DNA from: Acidobacteriota bacterium
GTDB lineage: Bacteria; Acidobacteriota; Terriglobia; UBA7540
NCBI GenBank assembly: GCA_021827245.1
Contig: JAKAWN010000091.1
Location: 1-18,350, forward strand
Reading direction: 5' to 3'
DNA: 18,350 bases
In this document: positions 6,479 to 14,304 of the stretch, in pieces
Numbering within the stretch: the first letter of the stretch is position 1
How the letters are laid out: every line of letters begins with the position of its first letter
Translations under genes and position numbers: made by a program
The notes under the pieces: generated by a model
What the model was told of the DNA's origin: nothing
Databases searched by the model: none
The model's input: only the letters and a program-made list of their open reading frames with translations

Positions 6479-7822
6479 ATGAATATGACTTCTGAGAATA
6501 TGACTTCTGAAGCGAACAACCGTCCTCCGCTTTTTTCGGCCGGGAACACTCTGCCCTTCGTGCTGGTCACCGCATTGTTCTTTCTCTGGGCCATTCCCAA
6601 CAACCTGAATGACATCCTCATCAAGCAGTTTATGACTTCGTTTCAGATCACGCGTTTTCAGGCGGGGCTGGTACAGTCAGCGTTCTATTTGGGATATTTC
6701 TGCCTGGCCATGCCGGCAGCCTTGCTGATGCGGCGTTTCGGATACAAGGCAGGGCTGGTCACTGGACTGCTTCTCTTCGGCTCAGGGGCGTTTCTCTTCT
6801 GGCCCGCAGCCATCGCCGGGAGCTATGGGTTCTTCCTGTTTGCGCTGTTCGTGATTGCGAGCGGACTGTCATTCCTGGAAACGGGCTCGAACACGTTCAT
6901 CGCCGTGCTGGGCGACCCGCGAACCTCCGAACAACGGTTGAACCTCTCGCAATCTTTCAACCCGCTGGGGTCGATTACAGGAGCCCTGGCAGGTACAGTT
7001 TTCATCTTTTCGGGGATTGAACTGAATCATCAGCAGATCGACGTGCTCAAGGCACAAGGGACGCTCGGAGCATATTTGCGAAGCGAGACGCTGAGAGTAG
7101 TGCGCCCGTACGTAGTCCTCGGCATTGTCGTGTGGGTAATGGCTTTTCTGATCCTCCGAACGAAATTCCCCCACATCAGAGAAGAAGCCCAAACGAAGGA
7201 TGCTCGCGACAGCGGCAAGCTCAGCGATCTGCTGCACTATCCACATTTCCTGCAGGGCGTGTCTGCGCAGTTCTTCTACGTTGGCGCGCAGGTCGGAACC
7301 TGGAGCTTCCTGATCCAGTACATCCAAGACTACACGCACGAGCCTGAGAAAACCGCCGGTTACCTGCTGACCGGAAGCCTTGTGGCCTTTGCCATAGGAA
7401 GGTTTGTGGCAACCTACCTGATGAAGTTTTTCCGGCCCAGCAAACTGATGGGCGTTTTTGGGATTATCAATATGGTGCTGGTGGCGGTCGGGATTCTGTT
7501 TCCTGGGTGGGTTGGAGTGGCAGCCGTCTTCCTGACCAGTTTCTTTATGTCCTTGATGTTTCCCACCATCTACGCGCTGGGTATCAAAGGGCTGGGACCC
7601 AACACCAAGCTCGGCGGCTCTTTCATCATCATGGCGATTGTTGGAGGTGCTATAGCTCCGCCTGCTATGGGACTTCTATACGGAGTCTGGCACAGCATGG
7701 CGGTCGCCATGATTGTTCCGCTGATCTGCTACGCTGTGGTCACCCATTACGCCTATTACGGCTCCAGGATGCGGGTTTCCCACGCCGAACCGGTTCCCAT
7801 TTCAGAGCCAGCAAGGCTCTGA
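6479..7822 (+). CDS. fucP: FucP-type sugar:H+ symporter (MFS, FHS family)
   Basis: The 447-residue major facilitator protein brings a sugar, typically L-fucose, into the cytoplasm with a proton. Twelve hydrophobic segments are apparent. It carries the FucP hallmarks LFFLWAIPNNLNDILIKQF (34-52, D45) and SGLSFLETGSNTFIAVLG (128-145, E134). These two acidic residues line up with E. coli FucP Asp46 and Glu135, needed for proton coupling and sugar binding. LGDPRTSEQRLNLSQSFNPLGS is also family-typical. Substrate could be L-fucose or another hexose, since FHS members vary. The start is uncertain: GTG at 6464 and ATGs at 6479, 6485 and 6500 are in frame, and none has a clear Shine-Dalgarno. I chose 6479. 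A tandem duplication sits in this stretch. The 207 bases between the upstream gene's stop and 6464 hold no gene that I see. Confidence 0.9.
   Translation: MNMTSENMTSEANNRPPLFSAGNTLPFVLVTALFFLWAIPNNLNDILIKQFMTSFQITRFQAGLVQSAFYLGYFCLAMPAALLMRRFGYKAGLVTGLLLFGSGAFLFWPAAIAGSYGFFLFALFVIASGLSFLETGSNTFIAVLGDPRTSEQRLNLSQSFNPLGSITGALAGTVFIFSGIELNHQQIDVLKAQGTLGAYLRSETLRVVRPYVVLGIVVWVMAFLILRTKFPHIREEAQTKDARDSGKLSDLLHYPHFLQGVSAQFFYVGAQVGTWSFLIQYIQDYTHEPEKTAGYLLTGSLVAFAIGRFVATYLMKFFRPSKLMGVFGIINMVLVAVGILFPGWVGVAAVFLTSFFMSLMFPTIYALGIKGLGPNTKLGGSFIIMAIVGGAIAPPAMGLLYGVWHSMAVAMIVPLICYAVVTHYAYYGSRMRVSHAEPVPISEPARL
6482..6511 (+). repeat. 15-bp tandem duplication at the fucP start
   Basis: AATATGACTTCTGAG is followed directly by AATATGACTTCTGAA, differing only in the last base. 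The duplication is in frame and gives NMTSE twice, so it also doubles the potential start codon (ATGs at 6485 and 6500, besides 6479). It looks like a recent slippage event in the disordered N-terminus of the transporter. Confidence 0.9.
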
Positions 7823-8066
7823 CGGTTGCGCCGATTACCGCGCGTGTCGCGCCCTACGGTGCCACAACGTCTTCATGAAAACACAAACCATCCCTTGCAA
7901 CCACGGCCCGATGTGAAAGACAATTTCTGCGGTCAGGGATCAGGGATTTGACTGGCGCCTGAGGATTAAGGCTGGCGTGAAGATATATTCTTCGACCTGC
8001 TGGAGTCGAGTTTGAAACGGGAATTCGTTACTCCCAAATACGATCAGATAATCCGAAGGAGCAATC

Positions 8067-8837
8067 ATGGACAAATTCCCTCAATTTGATTTGACCGGGC
8101 AGGTAGCTCTGGTGACAGGCGCGGCGCGTGGTCTGGGGCGCGCCATATCGCTGGCCATGGCGAATGCCGGCGCGGATGTAGCTCTCGGCCTGCGCGACCG
8201 GAACACCGCCCACGATCTGATCCGTGAAATTCAAGTCATGGGCCGCCGCGCTCTGCCGCTGCAGATGGATGTAGCACACATGGATCAGATTTCCCGCTCT
8301 GTCGAGGAGGCCGCCACGCATTTTGGAAAGCTCGACATTCTTGTCAACAACGCTGGAGTATCGCCGGGCAATCGCGCCGAAGACGTGACAGAAAGAGACT
8401 TCGATTACACACTCACCGTGAATGTGAAGGGCACGTTCTTCGCCAGCCAGGCAGCGGGGCGCGTGATGATCCGGCAAAAGCGGGGGCGCATCATCAATAT
8501 GAGTTCGCAGGCAGGTTTTGTGGCGCTGCCCACCGAATCCGTCTATTGCACCACCAAGGCCGCCATTGCGCACCTTACCAAGTGCCTTGCCGTCGAATGG
8601 GGCAAGCACAACATCACTGTGAACGCCGTTGCTCCCACGTTTATTTCTACGCCGGGGACGGAGATAGCATTGTCAAACTCAACATTTCGCGCCGACACGA
8701 TCGAACGGATCGCGGCGCTGCACCGGATCGGCATGCCAATGGAAGTGGCCGGAGCCGTCGTCTTTCTGGCATCGCCCGCTGCTTCACTGATTACGGGGCA
8801 CACGATCCTGATCGATGGAGGGTGGACCGCACGGTAG
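8067..8837 (+). CDS. SDR-family NAD(P)-dependent dehydrogenase
   Basis: This is a classical short-chain dehydrogenase of 256 residues, the standard length. It has the cofactor motif TGAARGLG (17-24), NNAG (94-97), catalytic Ser147 in NMSSQAG, YCTTK with Tyr160 and Lys164, and the C-terminal TGHTILIDGGW. Arg43 after the second strand (GLRDRN) hints at NADP preference. It probably oxidises or reduces a sugar, polyol or sugar acid: gluconate-5-dehydrogenase and sugar-1-dehydrogenase relatives share this pattern, and the FucP-type transporter is the upstream neighbour. The exact substrate cannot be read from sequence. GAAGGAG (8055-8061) supports the ATG. The 244-base gap upstream holds a 7-bp tandem TCAGGGA repeat and no gene I can support. 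Confidence 0.9.
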   Translation: MDKFPQFDLTGQVALVTGAARGLGRAISLAMANAGADVALGLRDRNTAHDLIREIQVMGRRALPLQMDVAHMDQISRSVEEAATHFGKLDILVNNAGVSPGNRAEDVTERDFDYTLTVNVKGTFFASQAAGRVMIRQKRGRIINMSSQAGFVALPTESVYCTTKAAIAHLTKCLAVEWGKHNITVNAVAPTFISTPGTEIALSNSTFRADTIERIAALHRIGMPMEVAGAVVFLASPAASLITGHTILIDGGWTAR

Positions 8838-9062
8838 CGACGGGAGTGGAAGGCGCTGGGCCTTCGACCGCAAATTGCTCAGAGGCCTTTCACTGGGGCG
8901 CTGGCGCCAGCCTATTCGTTTTTCCACAATGTCAGGCCGATAGCGTTCGAACAAAGCGATGAATCACTCCGGGGCTTGTTTTGTGGGGTTCCGATCAATG
9001 TTCTTTTCATTGAAATGCATTGAGTGATACTCTATGCTGCACTGTCCGGAGCGGAGGGAATT

Positions 9063-10490
9063 ATGCATCGAAGAGCATTCATAAAGAGTACTCTGGCAGG
9101 TCTCAGCGGCGCGCTGCTGCTGGAAGTGTCCTGCGTCTCAGCGAACCACCAAGTGAAGCCGGATCCAAGACTGAAAGGAGCGTTCCGCAGACCCCAGAGA
9201 AACGGATGGACATTCGTGCACCTCCAGGGAACGCCCGGGGAGATTGGTTACCAGCACGGCTACCTGCTGGCTGACAAAATCGAAGATGCCACCAAAGTCA
9301 TCGTTCTCGAACAGACGCACGGCAGGAAGCACGACTGGAATTTCTTTCGCGACGCGGCAAAGAACATGCTGTGGCCGAAGATTGAGGCGGAATATCGTGA
9401 AGAGTTACAAGGGATCACTGATGGCTTGCAGGCCCGCGGCAGCAAACTCGATCTCTGGGACGTCGTGTCTTTGAACGCTGCCATGGAATGGGGATACTAC
9501 GTAAAGCAATATGACAAAGCCCACGAAACAGAAAAGGCTGCGGAACTCGTCGTGCCCGAGCACTGCAGCGCCTTTGTCGCTACCGGCAGTTATACGAGGG
9601 ACGGCAGGATCGTCATCGCCCACAACTGCTGGACAGGATACTTGGACGGCGAGCGATGGACCATCATCTTCGATATTGTCCCCTCGCACGGCCACCGCAT
9701 CCTGATGGATGGCTTCCCCGGTTTTATCCACAGCGGCGATGATTTCGGCGTGAACTCCGCGGGAATCGCGATCACCGAGACGACGATCTCCGGCTTCTCG
9801 GGATACGACACCTCTGGCATCCCGGAATTCGTGCGCGCCCGAAAAGGCATGCAGTATTCCAATTCAATTGACGATTTCGCGCGCATCATGAAGACGGGCA
9901 ACAACGGCGGCTACGCCAACAACTGGCTGGTCGCGGACCGCAAGACCAACGAAGTGGCAGACCTGGAGCTTGGACTGAAAAATGTGAACGTGTGGCGAAC
10001 CAAGGACGGCTGCTTTGTGGGGTCAAATTTTCCAATCGACCCCAAGTTGATCAGCGAGGAAACCAACTTCAATGTGCACGACATGAGCGCCAGCGCCAAT
10101 GCCAGGCACGTGCGCTGGAACGAGTTGATGGCCAAACACAAGGGCAAGATTGACGTGGCTCTGGCGCAGAAATTCCTTGCCGACCATTACGACACCTACG
10201 AGAAGAAGACAGACCCCGATGAACGCACGCTGTGCGGGCACGTCGACCTTTCGCCGCGTGGTATGGGAGGCTGGATGCCGCCTTACGGCCCCGCAGGCGC
10301 CGTGCAAAACAAAGCTGCGGATGCGATGATGGTTGAAAAGATGGCCCTGACCGCCTCAGCGGGCCATTGCTGCGGAATCGACTTCAACGCCGCTGAGCAT
10401 CTGAAGAAATACCCGCAATTCGACTGGGAGGCGCCGCTGCTTCACGGCATGGGTTCGGAACCCTGGACGACCTTCACCATCGCAACGTAG
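9063..10490 (+). CDS. Exported C45 / phospholipase-B-like Ntn hydrolase
   Basis: The 475-residue protein begins with a twin-arginine-type signal (HRRAFIKSTLAGLSGALLLEVSC, 2-24). Cys24 lies at a weak lipobox, so a lipoprotein form is possible. GTPGEIGYQHGYLLADKI (56-73) is the N-terminal signature shared by peptidase C45 (acyl-CoA:6-APA acyltransferase-like) and phospholipase-B-like proteins. EHCSAFVATGSYTRDGRIVIAHN then contains the likely nucleophile Cys168, where autoproteolysis would expose an N-terminal Cys. NNWLVADRKTNEVADLELG is a further family segment. It probably hydrolyses an amide or ester bond outside the cytoplasm; the substrate is unknown. I chose the ATG at 9063 because GGAGGG (9053-9058) precedes it and it starts the signal cleanly. 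It is an apparently single-gene unit, convergent with the RMD1-like gene. No gene is seen in the 225 bases upstream. Confidence 0.83.
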   Translation: MHRRAFIKSTLAGLSGALLLEVSCVSANHQVKPDPRLKGAFRRPQRNGWTFVHLQGTPGEIGYQHGYLLADKIEDATKVIVLEQTHGRKHDWNFFRDAAKNMLWPKIEAEYREELQGITDGLQARGSKLDLWDVVSLNAAMEWGYYVKQYDKAHETEKAAELVVPEHCSAFVATGSYTRDGRIVIAHNCWTGYLDGERWTIIFDIVPSHGHRILMDGFPGFIHSGDDFGVNSAGIAITETTISGFSGYDTSGIPEFVRARKGMQYSNSIDDFARIMKTGNNGGYANNWLVADRKTNEVADLELGLKNVNVWRTKDGCFVGSNFPIDPKLISEETNFNVHDMSASANARHVRWNELMAKHKGKIDVALAQKFLADHYDTYEKKTDPDERTLCGHVDLSPRGMGGWMPPYGPAGAVQNKAADAMMVEKMALTASAGHCCGIDFNAAEHLKKYPQFDWEAPLLHGMGSEPWTTFTIAT

Positions 10491-10574
10491 CGAGCCGGCT
10501 CTGGCAAAACGAAAAGGTTGTCCCGCGCCTAGGGGTGGAGGGCGTCAATCCGCCTTGGCGGCCGGTGCGCTTCC

Positions 10575-11669
10575 TTATGACGTATGGCCCTTGAACAGGA
10601 ATATGAGGTCGATGATCAGGATGATCACGATGGCCAACTCAAGGACAAAAGAGCGCGCGTGCTCAAACTGGTCGACCATGAACTGATAGAGTTCACCGGC
10701 CGTTCGGAGTTTTTCGTCCACCAGGCGCCTGTAGTCCGGAACGCCGACCTTTACGGCAGCCACGCGATAAAGGCGGGCGTAAAACATATCGCTCAGGAAT
10801 TTGATCGCATTGTCCGTCCGCTCGGCCAGCTCCATCACATCCAGCCGAATCATATTCAAGCGCTCAGCTTCGCGGGCCAGCCGCCACCGGGCCAGCACTC
10901 CGGTGTGACGTTCGAGGGCCCGGTAGACATCATCCAGGACGCGGGTCAACAGGTTGTCGTAATGACGGAATTCAAGGAGTTGTGTGTTGGCATACTCAAG
11001 GAGCTGGATCGTGGGCACAGCACCGTCCGCAGTGTCATAGACCAGCGCCGCCGTCCATCCCACCACGAGCAGGTCGGTGGGGTAATAAGAAATGCTCGAT
11101 TGCAGAATCTGCTGCCGCTCTCCATCGGAAAGGAAAAGCGACTCCCCGCGGACGATCCGGGCGATCTCCGGACCGTGACGATCGAGCAATTCTTCCGCCG
11201 TCGCAGGCCGCCCTTCCGAGTCCGGCGCCTCACGCAACTCGATGATATAGTAGTCCTCAGTTGACAGGCTGTCGTAAGGTTTCACCAGCGCTGGCGCGAC
11301 TCGCTTCAGGCTGCGGCGAGTCACTTCCAGCGCACGCTTCTCGATTTTCGGCGCAGCGATCCACTCTCCGGACAGCCTGACCAAAGCATCCCACTCACAC
11401 GAGAACGGCAACTCCATTTCAACGCTGACGACGCCATAATCGTAATACTTGATTCGTGCCTCCAGCCGCTCCCCGGTTTCGAGTTCTACAGGATCAAGGG
11501 GCTCAACAACAGGAGGCAGCTCGAACCGGACGTACTCGGGGGTGGGATGAGTAAAGCTCGGGAGACGTTCGGCAGGCTGTACCTGGAGGATCGAGTTCAG
11601 CCGCTCCAGGTTGATGGAGTCCGCGACGTCATACAAAAGCAAGATCCGAAATGTTCCCTGGAGGGCCAT
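10575..11669 (-). CDS. RMD1/YagE (DUF155) family membrane protein
   Basis: The 364-residue protein matches the DUF155 family, which includes yeast Rmd1, Rmd8 and mitochondrial Mrx10. Visible landmarks are IKYYDYGVVSVEMELPF (73-89), a central region SSISYYPTDLLVVGWTAALVYD (191-212), LLEYANTQLLEFRHYDNLL (223-241), and a long helical stretch. One membrane helix at the extreme C-terminus (about 341-359, FVLELAIVIILIIDLIFLF) makes it tail-anchored with the bulk in the cytoplasm, as in the eukaryotic relatives. The biochemical role is unknown. I chose the ATG at 11667-11669 because the family begins near here; the frame extends 39 codons further, but that part is proline/arginine-rich and looks non-coding. 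No strong Shine-Dalgarno is visible. The GYD gene lies 158 bases upstream on the same strand. Confidence 0.82.
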   Translation of the reverse strand: MALQGTFRILLLYDVADSINLERLNSILQVQPAERLPSFTHPTPEYVRFELPPVVEPLDPVELETGERLEARIKYYDYGVVSVEMELPFSCEWDALVRLSGEWIAAPKIEKRALEVTRRSLKRVAPALVKPYDSLSTEDYYIIELREAPDSEGRPATAEELLDRHGPEIARIVRGESLFLSDGERQQILQSSISYYPTDLLVVGWTAALVYDTADGAVPTIQLLEYANTQLLEFRHYDNLLTRVLDDVYRALERHTGVLARWRLAREAERLNMIRLDVMELAERTDNAIKFLSDMFYARLYRVAAVKVGVPDYRRLVDEKLRTAGELYQFMVDQFEHARSFVLELAIVIILIIDLIFLFKGHTS

Positions 11670-11827
11670 CCCGCTTCTTTCCCGGCAAAGAGCGCCGTAG
11701 GCCCGACGCGCAAGCGGCGCAAGCTCTCGCGCACCCCCACTTCTTGGGGCGGGCGAGCACACCCTTACTGCGGGCAGGAACAGCAACTCAGGAAGAAACC
11801 GCAGGAACAGTCCTGCGCTTCTTCCGA

Positions 11828-12148
11828 CTACTGGCCTGGGCCGCGAAACTTCGCGCCTTTCTTGATGGCCTGATCGACTTCTTCAAGCGTGAGCAAGGGG
11901 GTCGTCCTGGTTCGAACAAGACCCGTGGAGCACGCCGACAAATCAACGGCCATCAGAGTAGCGTTGTCGGGAGCGTCTACGATCGACACCGTGTCATAGT
12001 CGCCAAACGCAAAGTACATGGCCTCGAGCTTTGCGCCGACGCTGGACAGCGCCTTTTCAAATGCCGCTTTCCGGGCCGAAGCCTTCTCTTTGATGACTCC
12101 CTTGATCCCTTCCGCCGAATAGCTTGCGTGGATGAGGAACTTTGCCAT
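11828..12148 (-). CDS. GYD-domain protein
   Basis: This 106-residue cytoplasmic protein is a single GYD domain, a small ferredoxin-like fold of unknown function common in environmental bacteria. The family name motif appears as FGDYDTVSIVDAPD (48-61), after AFEKALSSVGAKLEAMYFA and before TLEEVDQAIKKG near the end. I chose the ATG at 12146-12148 because GGAGG sits seven bases upstream and the MAKFLIHASYS start is typical. An in-frame ATG 14 codons earlier lacks such a site. No enzymatic residues can be assigned. Confidence 0.85.
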   Translation of the reverse strand: MAKFLIHASYSAEGIKGVIKEKASARKAAFEKALSSVGAKLEAMYFAFGDYDTVSIVDAPDNATLMAVDLSACSTGLVRTRTTPLLTLEEVDQAIKKGAKFRGPGQ

Positions 12149-12272
12149 GTGATCCTCCGATTTGCAAAAGATCCTAATTGGTTTCTCCAATTGTAACAGA
12201 GTTCAAGACGCTGGGCGGACGAGCGCCATGGCACCCCGCAGTTCATAGATGCCGCGGAACGTGAGATTCTCT

Positions 12273-12289
12273 GCTGAATCTGATTCAGC
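12273..12289. repeat. 17-bp dyad over the alpha/beta hydrolase stop codon
   Basis: GCTGAATC-T-GATTCAGC is a perfect palindrome with 8-base arms around one central base, and it overlaps the TGA (12285-12287) of the PAF-acetylhydrolase-like gene. It could be a regulator site for the GYD gene downstream, or chance. There is no loop long enough for an RNA hairpin without losing arm pairs. Confidence 0.4.
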
Positions 12290-13586
12290 GTAAAGGTGAG
12301 TTCAAATTCCCGGCGGTGCGTCCGAGAGGTTGATAGCTGCAACCCGGCGACGGCGTTGCGGCCGGCAGAATTGCAGGTTCTCCATTCAGCACCTTGTCGA
12401 AAAATGTGCGGATGCACAAAGACGTTTCTCGGAGACCTTTAGCGCCACTGACCGGCCCAAGGTAACCCATCATTCGCATCCCGGGGCTGTAGAGAACCGC
12501 CAGGTCCGTGAAATTAAAATCCTGGGTCCCCGCGATGTGTGTTTTCCAACAGTCAGAAGATTCCTTGCAGACATCCAGCATTTGCTGCTTCATAAGGTCC
12601 TGCTGCTGGCGGAACCTTTTGACCGAAACGCTCGCCAGTGTCCTCTGCAGCCACGGTGGGCGCAGGGTCCAGTCACTCAAGACAAACAGGAAGGGTTGTT
12701 TGATTCCCGTCTCCAGCACGCTGCCAAAAAGATTTCCATCGATGTCGACAACCGCCTTGCAGCGCGGATCGGTCGAGCATGCTTCGGCGGAGGCCGCGCC
12801 GCCGAAAGATTGGCCGAACAGCCCGACCTTCGCGAGGTCGAGGCGCCCATAGAACCGGCTCTTCGGGTTTGAATTCATCTGCGCAAGCCTGTCGATTGAA
12901 AAGCGGATATCCGCTGCCCAGACTTTCACTATGCGATTTCCGGCCGATTGCATGGCCTCCCTTGGACCACGCGGGAATGAAGCAGCAGCAAGGCGGTCGG
13001 CAACTCGGCCATCGGGAAAGCGAACCACTGGAGCAGCGTATGTGTTGGTGATCCCCAGGATGACATAGCCATGGCTCGCGATGTCTTCAATCAATGAAGT
13101 ATAGTCGCTGGGCAAATTGCCAAAGCCTGTTGAAAAAACCAAAACCGGATACGCGGACTGTCCCTTCGCGAGAGGCGCGTCAGAAACCGCGTGAACGCGG
13201 ACCCTGCTCGGAATGGTCACGGGGCGCCAGGGCAGTTTGGATGCCCAGGCGGCAGGAATATATTCGGAAGGTTTCGAATCCGGCGAGGCGGCGGCAGGAT
13301 ACCACAACCACACCATCAGCTCACGATGTTTTCCAATTGCCGTCGAGTAAGGGTCGTCGCGTTTCAGATCCTTCCAGTCTAAAAGCATTCGGCCGACTGC
13401 ATAAGGACCTGTAGGCTTGGGTAAAACCACTTCCCGGTGGTCTCCGAAATGAACCACGGCGCCCAAAATACCGATGAAAACCAGGAGAAGCAGAATGAAC
13501 ACCAGGATAGTGATCGAGACTGTCCTCAGAATTCTGATTCCGGCTGTCACGGGTTTGTTGGCAAGAAATTCAGGTTGTTGAGGCAA
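12285..13586 (-). CDS. PAF-acetylhydrolase-like alpha/beta hydrolase, catalytic His replaced
   Basis: The 433-residue protein has an N-terminal membrane segment (about 19-46) and an extracytoplasmic alpha/beta hydrolase domain. That domain resembles plasma-type platelet-activating-factor acetylhydrolase, which removes short acyl chains from phospholipids. YPVLVFSTGFGNLPSDYTSLIEDIASHGYVILGI (146-179) carries the oxyanion region, VGLFGQSFGGAASAEAC (254-270) the nucleophile Ser260 (Gln where GHSFGG is usual), and VVDIDG (279-284) the acid Asp. The family's catalytic His sits before NF-D-, but here the segment reads IAGTQDFNFTDL: Asp356 occupies that place. GAT for CAT is one base. The protein may be inactive or use another His, such as His350. 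The start is a TTG with a weak GGAAG-like site; a GTG 12 codons later is the alternative. An isolated gene between the small cupin and GYD genes. Confidence 0.78.
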   Translation of the reverse strand: MPQQPEFLANKPVTAGIRILRTVSITILVFILLLLVFIGILGAVVHFGDHREVVLPKPTGPYAVGRMLLDWKDLKRDDPYSTAIGKHRELMVWLWYPAAASPDSKPSEYIPAAWASKLPWRPVTIPSRVRVHAVSDAPLAKGQSAYPVLVFSTGFGNLPSDYTSLIEDIASHGYVILGITNTYAAPVVRFPDGRVADRLAAASFPRGPREAMQSAGNRIVKVWAADIRFSIDRLAQMNSNPKSRFYGRLDLAKVGLFGQSFGGAASAEACSTDPRCKAVVDIDGNLFGSVLETGIKQPFLFVLSDWTLRPPWLQRTLASVSVKRFRQQQDLMKQQMLDVCKESSDCWKTHIAGTQDFNFTDLAVLYSPGMRMMGYLGPVSGAKGLRETSLCIRTFFDKVLNGEPAILPAATPSPGCSYQPLGRTAGNLNSPLR

Positions 13587-13610
13587 ATGTTCTTCCAGTC
13601 AAAGCGGAGT

Positions 13611-13629
13611 CCTGTTTTTTCGAAACAGG
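13611..13629. terminator. Hairpin between cupin and hydrolase genes
   Basis: CCTGTTT and AAACAGG form a perfect 7-bp stem around a 5-base loop in the 100-base gap between two minus-strand genes. No T run follows on the minus strand, so it is a weak terminator candidate. It could instead be a processing or attenuation structure. Confidence 0.3.
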
Positions 13630-13686
13630 GTAGACATCGCGATCAGGCAAGCCAAGGATTTGCCGCGTGTTGCTGGTCGGGAAACG

Positions 13687-14001
13687 TCAGTCACGCCTGT
13701 GCCCGTAAAACCAGCGCGCGGTAGATGAACCGCGATTCCACACACTGTGGCGGCTGCCAGCAGGAATAAAAACCTCGTCCCCGGGTTCAAGGATAGCGCG
13801 CGCACCTTCGACGTCAAACTCGACCCTGCCCTCTTTCACGACGACGCGCTCGTCCGTCTGGTGCACAAAATCGAGCCACTGCCGGCCCGGAGGGTCTACC
13901 CAGAGATCGCAGGTGAACCCGTCCTGAGCCCAGCGTCCGGCAACATTCTTCTGGTCAATCGCCTTATCCCCTGGCCACCGGCAGATCTTCAGATCAGGCA
14001 C
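13687..14001 (-). CDS. Small single-domain cupin
   Basis: This 104-residue protein is a one-domain cupin. DLWVDPPGRQW precedes motif 1, TDERVVVKEGRVEFDVEG (49-66), and motif 2 is LEPGDEVFIPAGSRHSVWN (71-89, His85). Only part of the usual His set is present in motif 1 (His47 just before it), so metal binding is uncertain. There is no signal peptide, so it is cytoplasmic. The function is unknown; such proteins often act in sugar metabolism or stress responses. The start is GTG, supported by AAGGAG 10 bases upstream and a perfect TATAAT (14027-14032) further out. It is probably a single gene, divergent from the HAD phosphatase gene. Confidence 0.85.
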   Translation of the reverse strand: MPDLKICRWPGDKAIDQKNVAGRWAQDGFTCDLWVDPPGRQWLDFVHQTDERVVVKEGRVEFDVEGARAILEPGDEVFIPAGSRHSVWNRGSSTARWFYGHRRD

Positions 14002-14026
14002 GATCAGATTTCTCCTTAGCCCGTCT

Positions 14027-14032
14027 ATTATA
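14027..14032 (-). promoter_or_regulatory. Perfect -10 box of the small cupin gene
   Basis: TATAAT on the minus strand lies 25 bases before the GTG start, with AAGGAG between them. A start near 14020 would give a leader of about 20 bases. No -35 match is found at 16-18 bases, so an activator might be needed. Confidence 0.45.
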
Positions 14033-14304
14033 ACGGAGGTACACGCCGCAGCGCCCCGCGGGAGTCATCGTTTGCCATAGCAAGCTCCTGATATGACACG
14101 CGTTATCATCGGCTCCCCCAGGGGCGTTCCAGACCGGCCACGACCCTATGGAGTAATGACCTCGGGCAGGACCGGATGGGCCCTCTGTGGTGCGCCGGCA
14201 TAAGTTCATTCATCCCTCATAATTCGTGACGACAGCTTCTTCCCGTTTTCTTCCTCCTCGTTCATAATTTAACTTTGGGTATTTTGAAAAAACATCGGAG
14301 GCAA
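14033..14304. other. Intergenic region between divergent cupin and HAD genes
   Basis: I see no gene here. TGACACGCGTTATCA (14094-14108) is a one-base-short, imperfect version of a LacI-family-like palindrome: the right half CGTTATCA is intact, but the left half is broken. CATAAT at 14263-14268 could be a -10 for the HAD gene, without a clear -35. A TTG start at 14275 extends the HAD frame, but the ATG at 14305 is better placed. Confidence 0.4.

Noticed and set aside
8028..8609. 193-codon minus-strand frame opposite the SDR gene
   Set aside because: It is antisense to an intact SDR with all catalytic motifs.
10547..10562. CCGCCTTGGCGG hairpin between convergent genes
   Set aside because: The stem is short and no T run follows in either direction, so I do not call it a terminator.
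10584..11264. 226-codon plus-strand frame opposite the RMD1-like gene
   Set aside because: It is the antisense shadow of a well-supported protein.
14094..14108. LacI-like palindrome TGACACGCGTTATCA
   Set aside because: Only 4 of 7 pairs match and the centre is off by one base; it is recorded in the intergenic entry only.
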